Positions 45,528 to 54,540 of a stretch of 59,011 nucleotides of DNA are shown piece after piece. How positions within the stretch are numbered: position 1 is the stretch's first letter; every line of letters starts with the position of its first letter. The position numbers were made by a program, and so were the translations under genes. The DNA lies in assembly GCA_024644585.1 (NCBI GenBank), contig JAHEHM010000002.1, positions 1 to 59,011 of the forward strand, read 5' to 3'. The DNA comes from Porticoccaceae bacterium (GTDB lineage: Bacteria > Pseudomonadota > Gammaproteobacteria > Pseudomonadales > Porticoccaceae). The notes below the pieces were generated by a model. The model saw nothing but the letters and a program-made list of their open reading frames with translations. It did not search any database and was not told the DNA's origin.

Positions 45528-46442
45528 CTAGAGATTTGCGGGTGCAGCAATACCGATTTCAAGAGGAGGAATACTGGAGAGATCCCAGTGGGCAGTTGCC
45601 CAGGTTAAAATTTCCCCAGTTGATGACTGGCGGAGTTCTATGGGTGGGTTTTGTTTAAGCCAGTCCAGCGCTAACCATAGCTGTTCCGATTCATGGCCAA
45701 CGCTGAGTGCTTTGGCAAAATGCTGTTTGCTGAGTTTTTGTCCCAGTGAATTTAGCGCAAGGGGTATATGCAAATAGTTGGGGGTTGGATAATTAAGGCA
45801 TTTTTGTAACAAAATCTGTCTTGGGGTTGAGTCTAAAAGATCAAATCCCCGTACAATTTCAGTTATTCCCTGATGATAATCATCAACCACTACCGCCAAT
45901 TGATATGAAATTAAGCCATCACGCCTTAGCACCACAAAGTCACCTACATCGCTGTTAAGCAACTGATGAAATTCACCCATAACACTGTCAGTAAAGCCAA
46001 GTTTATCGCAATTATGGCCAATAGCTTGCATGCCTCTATTGATTGAAAAGCGACAGGAGGCATCTATTGTGGAAAGATTTTTTTGACTGCACTTGCCGTC
46101 GTAAATTCCGCTTAACTCTGAAATTCGCTGTCGGGTACAGGTGCAGTTATAAACAAGATTTTTGAGTCTTAGGCTTTGTAAAACGTCATGATACTGATCG
46201 ATCTGGTCACTTTGATAGACAACCGAATCATCCCAAGCAAGACCATGCTGCTCTAGCTGTTTAAGAATACCACTGGCAGAGCCTTGAATTTCACGAGGTG
46301 GGTCAAGGTCTTCAATTCTTACCAGCCACTTTCCTTGATTTTTTTTGGCCTGTAGATAACTAGCGACTGCCGCTAGAAGTGAGCCAAAGTGAAGCGGACC
46401 TGTGGGGGAGGGGGCAAAACGACCAACGTAGGAATTTAGCAT
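45528..46442 (-). CDS. gluQ: Glutamyl-Q tRNA(Asp) synthetase
   Basis: This GluRS paralogue glutamylates queuosine in the anticodon of tRNA(Asp). The 304-residue protein has the GluRS catalytic core only, with GRFAPSPTGPLHFGS (HIGH motif HFGS, 18-21), zinc ligands in YNCTCTRQRI and GKCSQ, and the KMSKS-like KLSKQ. It lacks an anticodon-binding domain. It lies between dksA and the cbrB-like gene, as in Pseudomonas apart from the missing cbrA. Confidence 0.94.
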   Translation of the reverse strand: MLNSYVGRFAPSPTGPLHFGSLLAAVASYLQAKKNQGKWLVRIEDLDPPREIQGSASGILKQLEQHGLAWDDSVVYQSDQIDQYHDVLQSLRLKNLVYNCTCTRQRISELSGIYDGKCSQKNLSTIDASCRFSINRGMQAIGHNCDKLGFTDSVMGEFHQLLNSDVGDFVVLRRDGLISYQLAVVVDDYHQGITEIVRGFDLLDSTPRQILLQKCLNYPTPNYLHIPLALNSLGQKLSKQHFAKALSVGHESEQLWLALDWLKQNPPIELRQSSTGEILTWATAHWDLSSIPPLEIGIAAPANL

Positions 46443-46485
46443 CTAAAGATTGCTATTTAAGCGAAGCAATAGAGCTGTCGGCAAT

Positions 46486-46968
46486 TTAGCCGCCAGTTAT
46501 TTGCTTTTCCTTGATTTCATCAAGTGTTTTGCAATCAATACAAAGATCGGCCGTAGGTCTTGCTTCTAATCTTCGAATACCGACTTCTACGCCACATTGA
46601 TCACAGAATCCGTAATCGTCCTCTTCAACACGAACTAGTGTTTTATCAATTTTCTTGATGAGCTTGCGCTCGCGGTCTCGGGTGCGTAATTCAAGGCTAA
46701 ATTCTTCTTCTTGAGTAGCACGATCAGCAGGGTCAGGGAAGTTCGCCGCTTCATCTTTCATATGATTAACGGTGCGGTCAACTTCTTCCATAAGTTCTCT
46801 GCGCCATGCATTCAAGATTAATTTGAAATGCGCACGCTGAAGATCGTTCATATACTCCTCATTAGCCTTTGGCTGATAAGGGGCTATGCCGTGAAGCGTC
46901 ACTGAACTCGGAGCTTTGGAAGCCTTAGTTGAAGTGCTTACCGCTGTTTTTTTCTTTGCTGTTGCCAT
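46486..46968 (-). CDS. dksA: RNA polymerase-binding transcription factor DksA
   Basis: DksA acts with ppGpp on RNA polymerase through its secondary channel. The 160-residue protein has a Lys/Thr/Ser-rich N-terminal extension, a coiled coil with the tip motif DPADRA (79-84), and a four-cysteine zinc finger (Cys122, Cys125, Cys143, Cys146). It precedes gluQ in the conserved order. GreA, which enters the same channel, is also in this window. Confidence 0.97.
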   Translation of the reverse strand: MATAKKKTAVSTSTKASKAPSSVTLHGIAPYQPKANEEYMNDLQRAHFKLILNAWRRELMEEVDRTVNHMKDEAANFPDPADRATQEEEFSLELRTRDRERKLIKKIDKTLVRVEEDDYGFCDQCGVEVGIRRLEARPTADLCIDCKTLDEIKEKQITGG

Positions 46969-47174
46969 GCTTTATGCCCAAAATTTAATAAGCTTAAAAA
47001 GTAAAGCAGGGGGTTATAGAGAATTTATAACAATTTATCAAGATAAATTTTACCCTTTTTACTTTGTTTTGGTATCAAGTCTCTAGTAGATTAAGATTCT
47101 GTCTAAAAATATAGCACATATTCGGCAATGAATATTTGCTGTAAATGTGAACTGTATTGCATAGGAAAAAACCG

Positions 47175-47909
47175 TTGAAAATCAATCCCGAGCTTTATCC
47201 AGCGAAATTTGTGAAAAGATATAAACGCTTTTTTAGTGATGTTATCACCGAGCAGGGTGATGCCTTAACTTTGCATTGCCCTAATACTGGATCCATGAAA
47301 AATTGTTTAGTAGCTGAATCTGCCTGTTGGTATTCGCTTTCCAATAACCCAAAAAGAAAACTTCCAGGAACATTGGAATTAGTGACAACGGAGTTTGGCA
47401 ATCTCGCCGGCATCAATACGCATAGAGCCAATCATCTGGTCAAAGAGGCTATTTTAGAGAATAAAATCTCGCAACTAACCGGATATGAGAACCTTCGTAC
47501 GGAGGTTAAATACGGTAAAGAAAATAGTCGCATTGACTTACTACTTGAAGATGCCGATAAAGGTCTTTGTTATGTTGAAGTAAAAAATGTCACCCTAGAG
47601 GGCCCGGATGGGTTGGTGATGTTTCCCGATGCCGTAACTAGCCGAGGAGCAAAACATCTTCGAGAGCTTATTGATGTGATTGATCAGGGTCATAGAGCCG
47701 TGCTTTTTTTCTGCGTTCAGGTGAACAATGCTCTAAAAATGGAAGTGGCCAGTGAGGTTGACCCGCTATATGCCAAAACCCTAGCTGAAGCCATAGCTGT
47801 TGGGGTTGAGGTTATTGCATGGCGAGCCAATTTAAGCGCACATGAAATAGTCTTAAGCCAAGCTATTCCTTGTCTTCAAGATCTGCCAGTGCCTGAGCGC
47901 GCAGACTAA
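47175..47909 (+). CDS. sfsA: SfsA family DNA-binding/sugar fermentation protein
   Basis: This SfsA family protein was named in E. coli for an effect on maltose genes; its precise activity is uncertain, and an N-terminal OB-like and a nuclease-like domain have been proposed. Conserved segments are VKRYKRFFSDVITEQG, LHCPNTGSMKNC, EVKYGKENSRIDLLL and YVEVKNVTLEGPDG with acidic residues of a PD-(D/E)xK-like core. I chose TTG 47175 since the sequence from there aligns residue for residue with the E. coli start (MEFSPPL) and TAGGA lies eight bases upstream. The last 47 bases overlap the convergent Rieske gene. Confidence 0.9.
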   Translation: MKINPELYPAKFVKRYKRFFSDVITEQGDALTLHCPNTGSMKNCLVAESACWYSLSNNPKRKLPGTLELVTTEFGNLAGINTHRANHLVKEAILENKISQLTGYENLRTEVKYGKENSRIDLLLEDADKGLCYVEVKNVTLEGPDGLVMFPDAVTSRGAKHLRELIDVIDQGHRAVLFFCVQVNNALKMEVASEVDPLYAKTLAEAIAVGVEVIAWRANLSAHEIVLSQAIPCLQDLPVPERAD

Positions 47910-48276
47910 CTGGTGCAGGGGGTAGCTCTTGACCTGCGCTGATCGTAAAATCCTGTCCACTTTGATGTAAATCTATGGCTTGCAGGTGGTCACCACTGCA
48001 GGGCCCTAAAACACAGAGCCCTGAATCAATCTCAAATAGTGCGCCATGAAATGCACATTGAATAGTCTGCTGGTCAATGCTTAAAAATTGATTGGGTGAC
48101 CAATTGAGTGGGCTACCTCTATGGGGACATATATTCCAATAGGCATAAATAGCATCAGCCTTTCTCACCGCAAAAAGTGGCCTGTCTTGAATAACCATTT
48201 CAATTGAATGCCCCTCTTCAATATCATTGAGAGAGCAGAGCGGTATTTCATTTTCAAGGCAAGCACTAGCTACCAT
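47863..48276 (-). CDS. Small Rieske [2Fe-2S] protein
   Basis: This 137-residue soluble Rieske-type protein resembles the small ferredoxin subunits of dioxygenases or nitrite reductases. The cluster ligands are Cys50/His52 (NICPHRGSPL) and Cys74/His77 (CAFHGALFEIDSG). There is no signal peptide or membrane helix and no partner oxygenase nearby, so its electron acceptor is unknown. It converges on sfsA with a 47-base overlap. Confidence 0.9.
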   Translation of the reverse strand: MVASACLENEIPLCSLNDIEEGHSIEMVIQDRPLFAVRKADAIYAYWNICPHRGSPLNWSPNQFLSIDQQTIQCAFHGALFEIDSGLCVLGPCSGDHLQAIDLHQSGQDFTISAGQELPPAPVSLRAQALADLEDKE

Positions 48277-48361
48277 AGTTGGGTCTTCCCATAGGGTAAT
48301 ACTTTTATAGCCTCCATCTTGAAGTTAAACAATTAAAAGTCAATGTTTGGCGGCCAATCTT

Positions 48362-48392
48362 TAGGGCAAAAGTGTTCATTGTTTGCCCCCTA
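48362..48392. repeat. Imperfect inverted repeat upstream of the M15 peptidase gene
   Basis: TAGGGCAAA (48362-48370) can pair with TTTGCCCCCTA (48382-48392) with a small bulge. It lies in the divergent gap between the Rieske and M15 genes and may be an operator or leader stem. Confidence 0.3.
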
Positions 48393-48444
48393 TAAAGATA
48401 TAAGGTAAGTTGAGGTTTTTCGATCATTACGAGATCTGTTATTT

Positions 48445-49131
48445 ATGACTGTTGATATTGTGACTGGTTCAACCAGCGATCATCTAGTGGCCCTTGAGCA
48501 GGCCGTTGATCACAGGGTTGAGCAGTATATTCACAGGCAGATAGTAGAGCCGCTGTTAGATTTACAGCAGGCCGCGACTGAAGCGGGCTTTGATTTAAAA
48601 ATCTGTAGTGCCTTTAGATCTTTTGAACGGCAATTAATTATATGGAATGGCAAGGCTTCGGGCTCAAGAGCGGTAATGGATGAGTTGGGTCAGCCCATGG
48701 ATATAGCATCATTAGGTGCATGGCAAAAAATTCAGGCAATTATGCGTTGGTCCGCATTACCTGGTGCCTCAAGACATCATTGGGGTACTGATTTTGATAT
48801 CTATGATGCAAAGGCAATGCCTGAAGGCTATCAAATAAAGCTAACCCCCGATGAGGTGCAGGGGAAGGGTCTATTTACACCTATGCATGATTGGCTTGAT
48901 CAATATATACAGGCAGGACATACCGCTTTTTATCGCCCCTATGAGTTTGATACTGGCGGTATTGCGCCAGAGCGCTGGCATCTTAGTTATCGCCCGCTAG
49001 CAGATCAATATGCAGCACTGCAGACGGTTGATGTGATTGCCCAAAGACTGCAACAATCAAAAATACTATTACTTGATACAGTGATTGAAAATTTGGATGA
49101 GATTTACAATCGTTATATCCTTGTGAACTAA
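48445..49131 (+). CDS. M15 family (VanY-type) metallopeptidase without export signal
   Basis: This 228-residue zinc peptidase of the M15B D-alanyl-D-alanine carboxypeptidase family has ICSAFRSFERQ, the zinc motif ASRHHWGTDFD (His111, Asp118) and ERWH (Glu176, His179) in the family order. No signal peptide or membrane helix is seen at the N-terminus (MTVDIVTGSTSDHLVALEQA). It may act in the cytosol on recycled peptides or leave the cell by another route. It precedes cysE by 27 bases. Confidence 0.87.
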   Translation: MTVDIVTGSTSDHLVALEQAVDHRVEQYIHRQIVEPLLDLQQAATEAGFDLKICSAFRSFERQLIIWNGKASGSRAVMDELGQPMDIASLGAWQKIQAIMRWSALPGASRHHWGTDFDIYDAKAMPEGYQIKLTPDEVQGKGLFTPMHDWLDQYIQAGHTAFYRPYEFDTGGIAPERWHLSYRPLADQYAALQTVDVIAQRLQQSKILLLDTVIENLDEIYNRYILVN

Positions 49132-49158
49132 TTGCCTGATTATGGAAAACTTTAAAAT

Positions 49159-49938
49159 ATGAAATCAACTGACCCAATATGGGATCATATGATCGCTGAA
49201 GCCAAGCAACTGGCTGTGGCTGAACCAATGCTGGCGGATTACTTTAAGAGTGCAATTTTGCAGCATCAAGATTTAGAGTCTGCAGTGAGTCATATTCTTG
49301 CAGAGAGCTTTGTTGATTCTCCATTAGCTGTCCATGATGCTAAATCAGTAATTACTGAAGCCTTTAATTCTGATTTAACCATTGCTCAGTCAATTAGGCG
49401 TGATATAGAAGCCGCCTACGAGCGCGATGCTGCCTGCCAGCAATATTTAATGCCTCTAATTTACTTTAAAGGATTTCAGGCTCTGCAATTATACAGAGTG
49501 GCTCATTGGCTATGGCTAAATGAGAGAGTGGCTTTGGCATTATTTTTTCAAAATAGTATTTCAGAACGCTTTACTGTGGATATTCACCCAGCGGCCAAGT
49601 TAGGCAGCGGCATTATGATTGATCATGCCACTGGCTTGGTGATCGGTGAGACGGCAGTGGTAGGTGATGATGTCTCGATTTTGCATTCTGTGACCCTAGG
49701 CGGCAGTGGATGCCAACAGGGTGATCGGCATCCAAAAATTGGCAACGGAGTATTACTTGCGGCAGGCGCCAAAGTTCTTGGCAATATTACTGTGGGTGAT
49801 GGTGTAAAGGTGGGTGCGGGGAGTTTGGTTCTTGAATCGGTTCCCGGTCATGTCACTGTGGCGGGGGTGCCGGCTAAGATTGTGGGTGCTCCGGCTGAAG
49901 AAAATCCGGCATTAGAAATGGATCATTTTATCGAGTAG
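49159..49938 (+). CDS. cysE: Serine O-acetyltransferase (first copy)
   Basis: The enzyme makes O-acetylserine from serine and acetyl-CoA for cysteine synthesis. The 259-residue protein has the N-terminal SATase helical domain and C-terminal left-handed hexapeptide repeats (about 140-235), with catalytic-site His143 (DIHPAAKLG) and His156 (IDHATGLVIGETAV). It ends MDHFIE, where the usual final Ile that docks with CysK is not present. A paralogue lies at 54.5-55.3 kb. Confidence 0.95.
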   Translation: MKSTDPIWDHMIAEAKQLAVAEPMLADYFKSAILQHQDLESAVSHILAESFVDSPLAVHDAKSVITEAFNSDLTIAQSIRRDIEAAYERDAACQQYLMPLIYFKGFQALQLYRVAHWLWLNERVALALFFQNSISERFTVDIHPAAKLGSGIMIDHATGLVIGETAVVGDDVSILHSVTLGGSGCQQGDRHPKIGNGVLLAAGAKVLGNITVGDGVKVGAGSLVLESVPGHVTVAGVPAKIVGAPAEENPALEMDHFIE

Positions 49939-49951
49939 GGGCATTGTCTTT

Positions 49952-50338
49952 ATGTTGCATAAAGTTCTTGCGGTATTAAATCGACGAACAAGAGTTGCCG
50001 GGAAAAACTCATGGCAAGGTCTTAAAGATGCCTTTGCAAATGAAGAAGCTTTTAAAGTCCAATCTATCCTATGTTTGATCTTAATTCCCTTGGCACTAGT
50101 CATTGCCGAAAATTATTTACAGTTACTTCTTCTTCTCTGTTCACTTTTTTTGGTGCTAATTGTCGAGCTTCTCAATACCAGTATTGAAATGGTTGTAGAT
50201 CGAATTGGTACAGAGTTTCACAAGCTTTCAGGACGAGCAAAAGATATCGGATCTGCGGCAGTCTGCCTGTCTATGGTGGTATTTATACTGGTTTGGTCAA
50301 CGGTAATCGCGCAGAATTTCGGTGTTTTAGATTATTAA
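49952..50338 (+). CDS. dgkA: Diacylglycerol kinase
   Basis: This small inner-membrane enzyme phosphorylates diacylglycerol from membrane-derived oligosaccharide synthesis back into phospholipid metabolism. The 128-residue protein has three membrane helices and the active-site segment VELLNTSIEMVVDRIG (Glu72, Asn75, Glu79). It starts 13 bases after cysE. Its stop overlaps the stop of the convergent ytjB-like gene by four bases. Confidence 0.94.
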   Translation: MLHKVLAVLNRRTRVAGKNSWQGLKDAFANEEAFKVQSILCLILIPLALVIAENYLQLLLLLCSLFLVLIVELLNTSIEMVVDRIGTEFHKLSGRAKDIGSAAVCLSMVVFILVWSTVIAQNFGVLDY

Positions 50339-51540
50339 TCTAAGCAGATACCAATCAAATAACCCAGTTGCTGACGCAGAACCTGAAGCCGACTTTCTGA
50401 AAAGCCCTCTAAAATAAATTGATCCTTATCATAGCTTTGAAAGCGCGCGATAGAGGATAATTCATCAATACTAAATTGACTGCAATGCAAAACAATAAGC
50501 CCTTCTTGGACATGTGATGCAAGAGCCATATTTTGCTTTTTGAGGGCAATAATCGACTGTTCGTACCAGAATTGAGGGGTTGTACCAATATCGTCACTGC
50601 TGATAATCCAGTTGATTTCTAATTCAATACCAGATTTTTTAGACAGCTGTTCAACCAGTTGCTGTAGGCTATAAACGGCCATCAAACAGACGAGCAAATG
50701 TTGTTTAGAGCAATGGGTAGACCGAATAGCAAAACAAAAGCTATCCTCAGTGCCCTCAATTCGCTCGCCACCATAAAGCTGCAGTGTGCGCAGAATACAG
50801 TAGTCCAATTTTTCTAATAGCTGATCTAAGTTGTCTCTATTTAATTGCGCGAGAAGTCGTTGATTATTTTTTATATTGCCACTGACTAGAGAATAAAAGT
50901 ATTTATTGTTGGGAGCTAATGAGGAATCTCCAGAGGTGGAAAGCAAGGGTTGTATTTTGGTTTCCAGTGCAGAGATTTCGTCCGCTAAGGGTTCGGTTTT
51001 TCCTGGTAGTCGCTCGCTCAGACGCTCAATTCGGGCTGTTATTTGATCAACAAATCGATAGCAACCATAGGTGCAAAGCACAGTGAAGGCTAACCAGAGT
51101 AATAACCAATTAATAAATATCCGGTGATATTGCGCCATAATTGGCTGGCTATTAACTTCTACAGAGATAATTCCAGCTTGGGTATTTTGAAACTCAATAG
51201 TCTGTTTAAAGGTTTTGGTTTCAGTGATTTTGAGTAAGCTACTGGCACTTTGAGCAATCAGCTGACCCTCAATATCCATTAAGCTGGCACTAATTACTCG
51301 TTCATCTTCTGTAGCTCTTTGAAGAGATACTTGCTGACTGATAGTGTCATTGCTTAGAAGGGGTGTTAGGATTGCTTCATGCAGCTGAGCAAGGCTCGAA
51401 AATCCCTTGTCATCAATTGCTTGCTTTGCCAGTTGGTCGGTTTGTGCAAACAGCAGCAACCAGCTTACAAGGCCAAAAAGAAGGCATGTAAAAAGAACAG
51501 TAGCGGATATTTTCTTTGGCATCGTAAATTGTCGACGCAT
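50335..51540 (-). CDS. AhpA/YtjB (Smp)-like inner-membrane protein
   Basis: This 401-residue membrane protein has a first hydrophobic helix (about 12-32), a periplasmic region (about 35-140) and a second helix (about 143-163), followed by a large cytoplasmic part resembling a nucleotide-cyclase-like fold without recognisable catalytic residues. E. coli ytjB (smp), also a two-helix protein, is likewise divergent from serB. Relatives are annotated as affecting haemolysin expression. The true function is unknown. Confidence 0.75.
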   Translation of the reverse strand: MRRQFTMPKKISATVLFTCLLFGLVSWLLLFAQTDQLAKQAIDDKGFSSLAQLHEAILTPLLSNDTISQQVSLQRATEDERVISASLMDIEGQLIAQSASSLLKITETKTFKQTIEFQNTQAGIISVEVNSQPIMAQYHRIFINWLLLWLAFTVLCTYGCYRFVDQITARIERLSERLPGKTEPLADEISALETKIQPLLSTSGDSSLAPNNKYFYSLVSGNIKNNQRLLAQLNRDNLDQLLEKLDYCILRTLQLYGGERIEGTEDSFCFAIRSTHCSKQHLLVCLMAVYSLQQLVEQLSKKSGIELEINWIISSDDIGTTPQFWYEQSIIALKKQNMALASHVQEGLIVLHCSQFSIDELSSIARFQSYDKDQFILEGFSESRLQVLRQQLGYLIGICLD

Positions 51541-51638
51541 GGATTGCCTTTTTTTTGCAGTTATTTTTACACATATTCTATCCTATTCTCACAGCTTTTA
51601 TATAATGTCTGATAGAGAATTACTATTTGGAATCAGTT

Positions 51639-52859
51639 TTGAAAGATATTCTATTAATAAATGTATTTGGTGAAGACAAACCTGGGGTCACAAGTGCGGT
51701 GACCAGTCTCTTGTCTAACTTTGATGTAACTATTCTAGATATAGGCCAAGCGGTCATCCATGACCAATTAAATTTAGGTCTTCTAGCCGCAATTCCAGGT
51801 GAAGCAAACTCAGATGATTTAATGGCTCAGGTGCAGGCATGTACCACTGAATTAAATATGCGTGTGAAATTTTTGCCCATTTCAGAGCAGCGTTATCAGC
51901 AATGGGTTGAGCAGCAGGGTAAGCCCCGCCATATAGTGACCCTTTTAGCGAGAAAAATTGAAGCGCAGCATTTAGCGGCGCTAACTGCTGTTGTTTCAAG
52001 GTACCAGCTTAATATAGATAAGATGGTCAGGCTTTCAGGCCGCATTGATTTGCATGAAACTGAAGAGCTCGGAAGAGCCTGTGTTGAGTTTTCAGTCCGC
52101 GGTGAAGCCTCAAATCCGCAAGCATTTAAAAAATCATTACTCGAGCTAGCCCATCAGTACGATATTGATATCGCCTTTCAAGAAGACAATATTTTCAGAC
52201 GTAACCGCCGATTGGTTGTATTCGATATGGATTCAACTCTAATAGATGCAGAAGTTATTGACGAATTAGCAATTGAAGCTGGCGTGGGTCAGCAGGTGGC
52301 TGAAATCACCGAAGCGGCAATGCAGGGTAAGCTTGATTTTAAACAGAGTTTTGAGCAGCGCTTGGCTCTGTTAGAGGGTTTAGATGCATCGGTTTTGCAA
52401 AAAATTGCACAGCGTTTGCAACTTAATGAGGGCGCCGAACATCTTATCTCCACATTGAAAAAACTGGGCTATAAGACTGCGATTGTGTCCGGTGGGTTTA
52501 GTTTTTTTGGCGAGTATCTCCAAGAAATTTTGGGTGTGGACTATGTCTATGCCAATCAATTAGATATTGAAAATGGAAAGGTAACCGGCCGAGTTAAGGG
52601 TGATATTATTGACGGTCAACGCAAGGCTGATCTATTGCGAGAGCTTGCTATGCGCGATGGCCTAATGTTGGAGCAGGTTATTGCCGTGGGTGATGGCGCC
52701 AATGATTTACCCATGCTAGATATTGCAGGGCTAGGCATCGCATTTAGAGCGAAACCTCTGGTGGAAGCGTCCGCAAAACAGGCGATATCCAGCTTAGGCT
52801 TGGATGGTATTCTTTATCTTCTGGGGTATTCAGACAAAGATACCGGTATTTTGGGTTAA
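51639..52859 (+). CDS. serB: Phosphoserine phosphatase SerB
   Basis: The HAD-family phosphatase is the last step of serine synthesis. The protein has two N-terminal ACT-like regions (LLINVFGEDKPG, and HIVTLLAR) and a HAD domain with the nucleophile motif FDMDSTLIDAEVIDELA, SGGFSFF and GDGANDLPML. I chose TTG 51639: the sequence from there (xKDILLINVFGED) lines up with the Pseudomonas start MREIVLINITGED, and GGA lies seven bases upstream. TTG 51627 would add four residues. Serine made here supplies the two CysE enzymes in this window. Confidence 0.94.
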   Translation: MKDILLINVFGEDKPGVTSAVTSLLSNFDVTILDIGQAVIHDQLNLGLLAAIPGEANSDDLMAQVQACTTELNMRVKFLPISEQRYQQWVEQQGKPRHIVTLLARKIEAQHLAALTAVVSRYQLNIDKMVRLSGRIDLHETEELGRACVEFSVRGEASNPQAFKKSLLELAHQYDIDIAFQEDNIFRRNRRLVVFDMDSTLIDAEVIDELAIEAGVGQQVAEITEAAMQGKLDFKQSFEQRLALLEGLDASVLQKIAQRLQLNEGAEHLISTLKKLGYKTAIVSGGFSFFGEYLQEILGVDYVYANQLDIENGKVTGRVKGDIIDGQRKADLLRELAMRDGLMLEQVIAVGDGANDLPMLDIAGLGIAFRAKPLVEASAKQAISSLGLDGILYLLGYSDKDTGILG

Positions 52860-52919
52860 TCATTTATTGCTCCCTGCCTATAGTTTGCAGGGGGTGTGAC
52901 TTTAATTAGTTAAAAGTTT

Positions 52920-52946
52920 TGATACATCGGGTATCATAGTTTTTTT
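52920..52946 (+). terminator. AT-rich hairpin with T-run between serB and efp
   Basis: TGATAC (52920-52925) pairs with GTATCA (52931-52936), followed after TAG by seven T residues. A second stem, CCCTGC/GCAGGG (52872-52892), lies before it. Together they may end serB transcripts, though the efp promoter must lie in the same 110 bases. Confidence 0.4.
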
Positions 52947-52970
52947 AGCATTAATTGAGAGCAAGTTACC

Positions 52971-53540
52971 ATGGGAAATTACTCTACCAACGAATTTCGG
53001 TCCGGTCTAAAAGTGATGTTAGACGGAGATCCCTGTTCGATTTTAGATAACGAATTTGTAAAACCCGGTAAGGGTCAGGCGTTTAATCGTGTAAAACTAC
53101 GCAATTTAAAAACCGGTAGAGTGTTGGAGAAGACCTTTAAGTCAGGCGAATCCGTTGAAGGTGCTGATGTGCTAGATATGGATATGCAATATCTCTATGA
53201 AGATGGTGATTTTTGGTACTTTATGGAGCCCGATACCTTTGAGCAACATCAGGCCACTGAAACTGCGGTTGGTGATGCCAAGCTTTGGTTGAAGGAGCAG
53301 GATACCTGTATGGTCACTCTGTATAACGGCTCGCCACTTTCAGTGACACCGCCTATTCATGTTGAATTAGAAATTGTTGAAACAGACCCAGGTCTTCGCG
53401 GAGATACCGCACAGGGCGGTAGCAAGCCGGCGAGACTAGTCACTGGAGCAACGGTTAAAGTCCCCTTATTTTTAGATCAGGGTGATGTGATTAAGGTCGA
53501 TACCCGCACCGCCGAATATCAGGGTCGTGCCAAGGATTGA
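52971..53540 (+). CDS. efp: Translation elongation factor P
   Basis: EF-P relieves ribosome stalling at polyproline. The 189-residue, three-domain protein has the modification loop [20 protein letters not shown] with Lys34 at the tip, the site lysylated by EpmA in this type (the Pseudomonas rhamnosylated type has Arg). The next gene is epmA, which fits. EpmB is not in the window. Confidence 0.97.
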   Translation: MGNYSTNEFRSGLKVMLDGDPCSILDNEFVKPGKGQAFNRVKLRNLKTGRVLEKTFKSGESVEGADVLDMDMQYLYEDGDFWYFMEPDTFEQHQATETAVGDAKLWLKEQDTCMVTLYNGSPLSVTPPIHVELEIVETDPGLRGDTAQGGSKPARLVTGATVKVPLFLDQGDVIKVDTRTAEYQGRAKD

Positions 53541-53571
53541 TCGTTTACAGGCTTAGACTGAGGACTACCCC

Positions 53572-54534
53572 ATAGATAATTGGCAACCCAGTGCAAAGCC
53601 TTTGATGCTGCAAATGCGGGCAAATCTGCTCGCATTTTTTCGCGCTTACTTTGCCGAGCAGTCAGTGATGGAAGTTGATCCGCCATTATTGGCAACAACC
53701 TCAGTGACTGACATCAATATTGAAAGTATTGGTGCGCAGGCTATGGGTCAGTCTTGCTTTCTTCAAACTTCCCCAGAATTTTTTATGAAACGATTGCTAG
53801 TATCAGGTGCTGGTGATATTTATAGCCTGGGGAAGGTATTTAGAGAGGCTGAGCAGGGTTCACGTCACAACCCAGAATTTACCCTATTAGAATGGTACCG
53901 TCTTGACTGGGACGAATTTCAGCTGATATCCGAAGTTGAAAACCTTGTTATCGGTGCCTATCAATCTATTCAAAATATAGAGATTCCAGTGAGTCGAATA
54001 AATTATGGGGACTGTTTCGAGCAGACACTGGGTATTGATCCTCATAAGGCAAAATTAAGCATACTGCAGTCCTTAGTCGAAGAAAAAGGCTACCCGCAAT
54101 GGGGCAGTGAAACCCGTGCTAACTGTCTAGATTTGTTGTTTACTGAGTTTGTTGAGCCCAAATTATCAAAAGGTTTAGTTACTGTGCATGATTACCCCGC
54201 CTGTCAGGCGGCGCTTGCTCAAACTTATAAGGATGCCAAGGGTCGCCTGGTGAGTCGCCGATTTGAGAGCTTTCTGAATGGATTAGAGCTAGCAAATGGT
54301 TATTTTGAGCTGACAGATGCAGAGCAACAGTCGCAGCGGTTTCAACATGATGTTAAACAAAGGCAGCAGGCTAATAAACCAGTTATGAGTATTGATGCCA
54401 AGCTAGATCAAGCAATGCGACAGGGGCTGCCAAGTTGTAGCGGCGTTGCCTTGGGTGTAGATCGGCTGTTAATGCAGCTATCACAGGCTCAATCGATCAA
54501 TGAGGTTTTGGCATTCCCTTGGGACCGTTGCTAG
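53572..54534 (+). CDS. epmA: EF-P--beta-lysine ligase EpmA, with apparent AUA start
   Basis: EpmA is a class-II LysRS paralogue that attaches (R)-beta-lysine to Lys34 of EF-P. It shows the class-II motifs SPEFFMKRLLV, FREAEQGSRHNPEFTLLEWY and GVALGVDRLLM and lacks the anticodon domain. The nearest standard start, TTG 53602, would remove the conserved N-terminus, for the in-frame upstream codons read IDNWQPSAKP, matching E. coli SWQPSAS. A GAGGA ribosome binding site (53560-53564) lies seven bases before an ATA at 53572, and an in-frame stop lies at 53554. I therefore place the start at ATA. A mutated ATG is the alternative. The resulting 320 residues fit the family length. Confidence 0.88.
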   Translation: MDNWQPSAKPLMLQMRANLLAFFRAYFAEQSVMEVDPPLLATTSVTDINIESIGAQAMGQSCFLQTSPEFFMKRLLVSGAGDIYSLGKVFREAEQGSRHNPEFTLLEWYRLDWDEFQLISEVENLVIGAYQSIQNIEIPVSRINYGDCFEQTLGIDPHKAKLSILQSLVEEKGYPQWGSETRANCLDLLFTEFVEPKLSKGLVTVHDYPACQAALAQTYKDAKGRLVSRRFESFLNGLELANGYFELTDAEQQSQRFQHDVKQRQQANKPVMSIDAKLDQAMRQGLPSCSGVALGVDRLLMQLSQAQSINEVLAFPWDRC

Positions 54535-54540
54535 CAGAAT

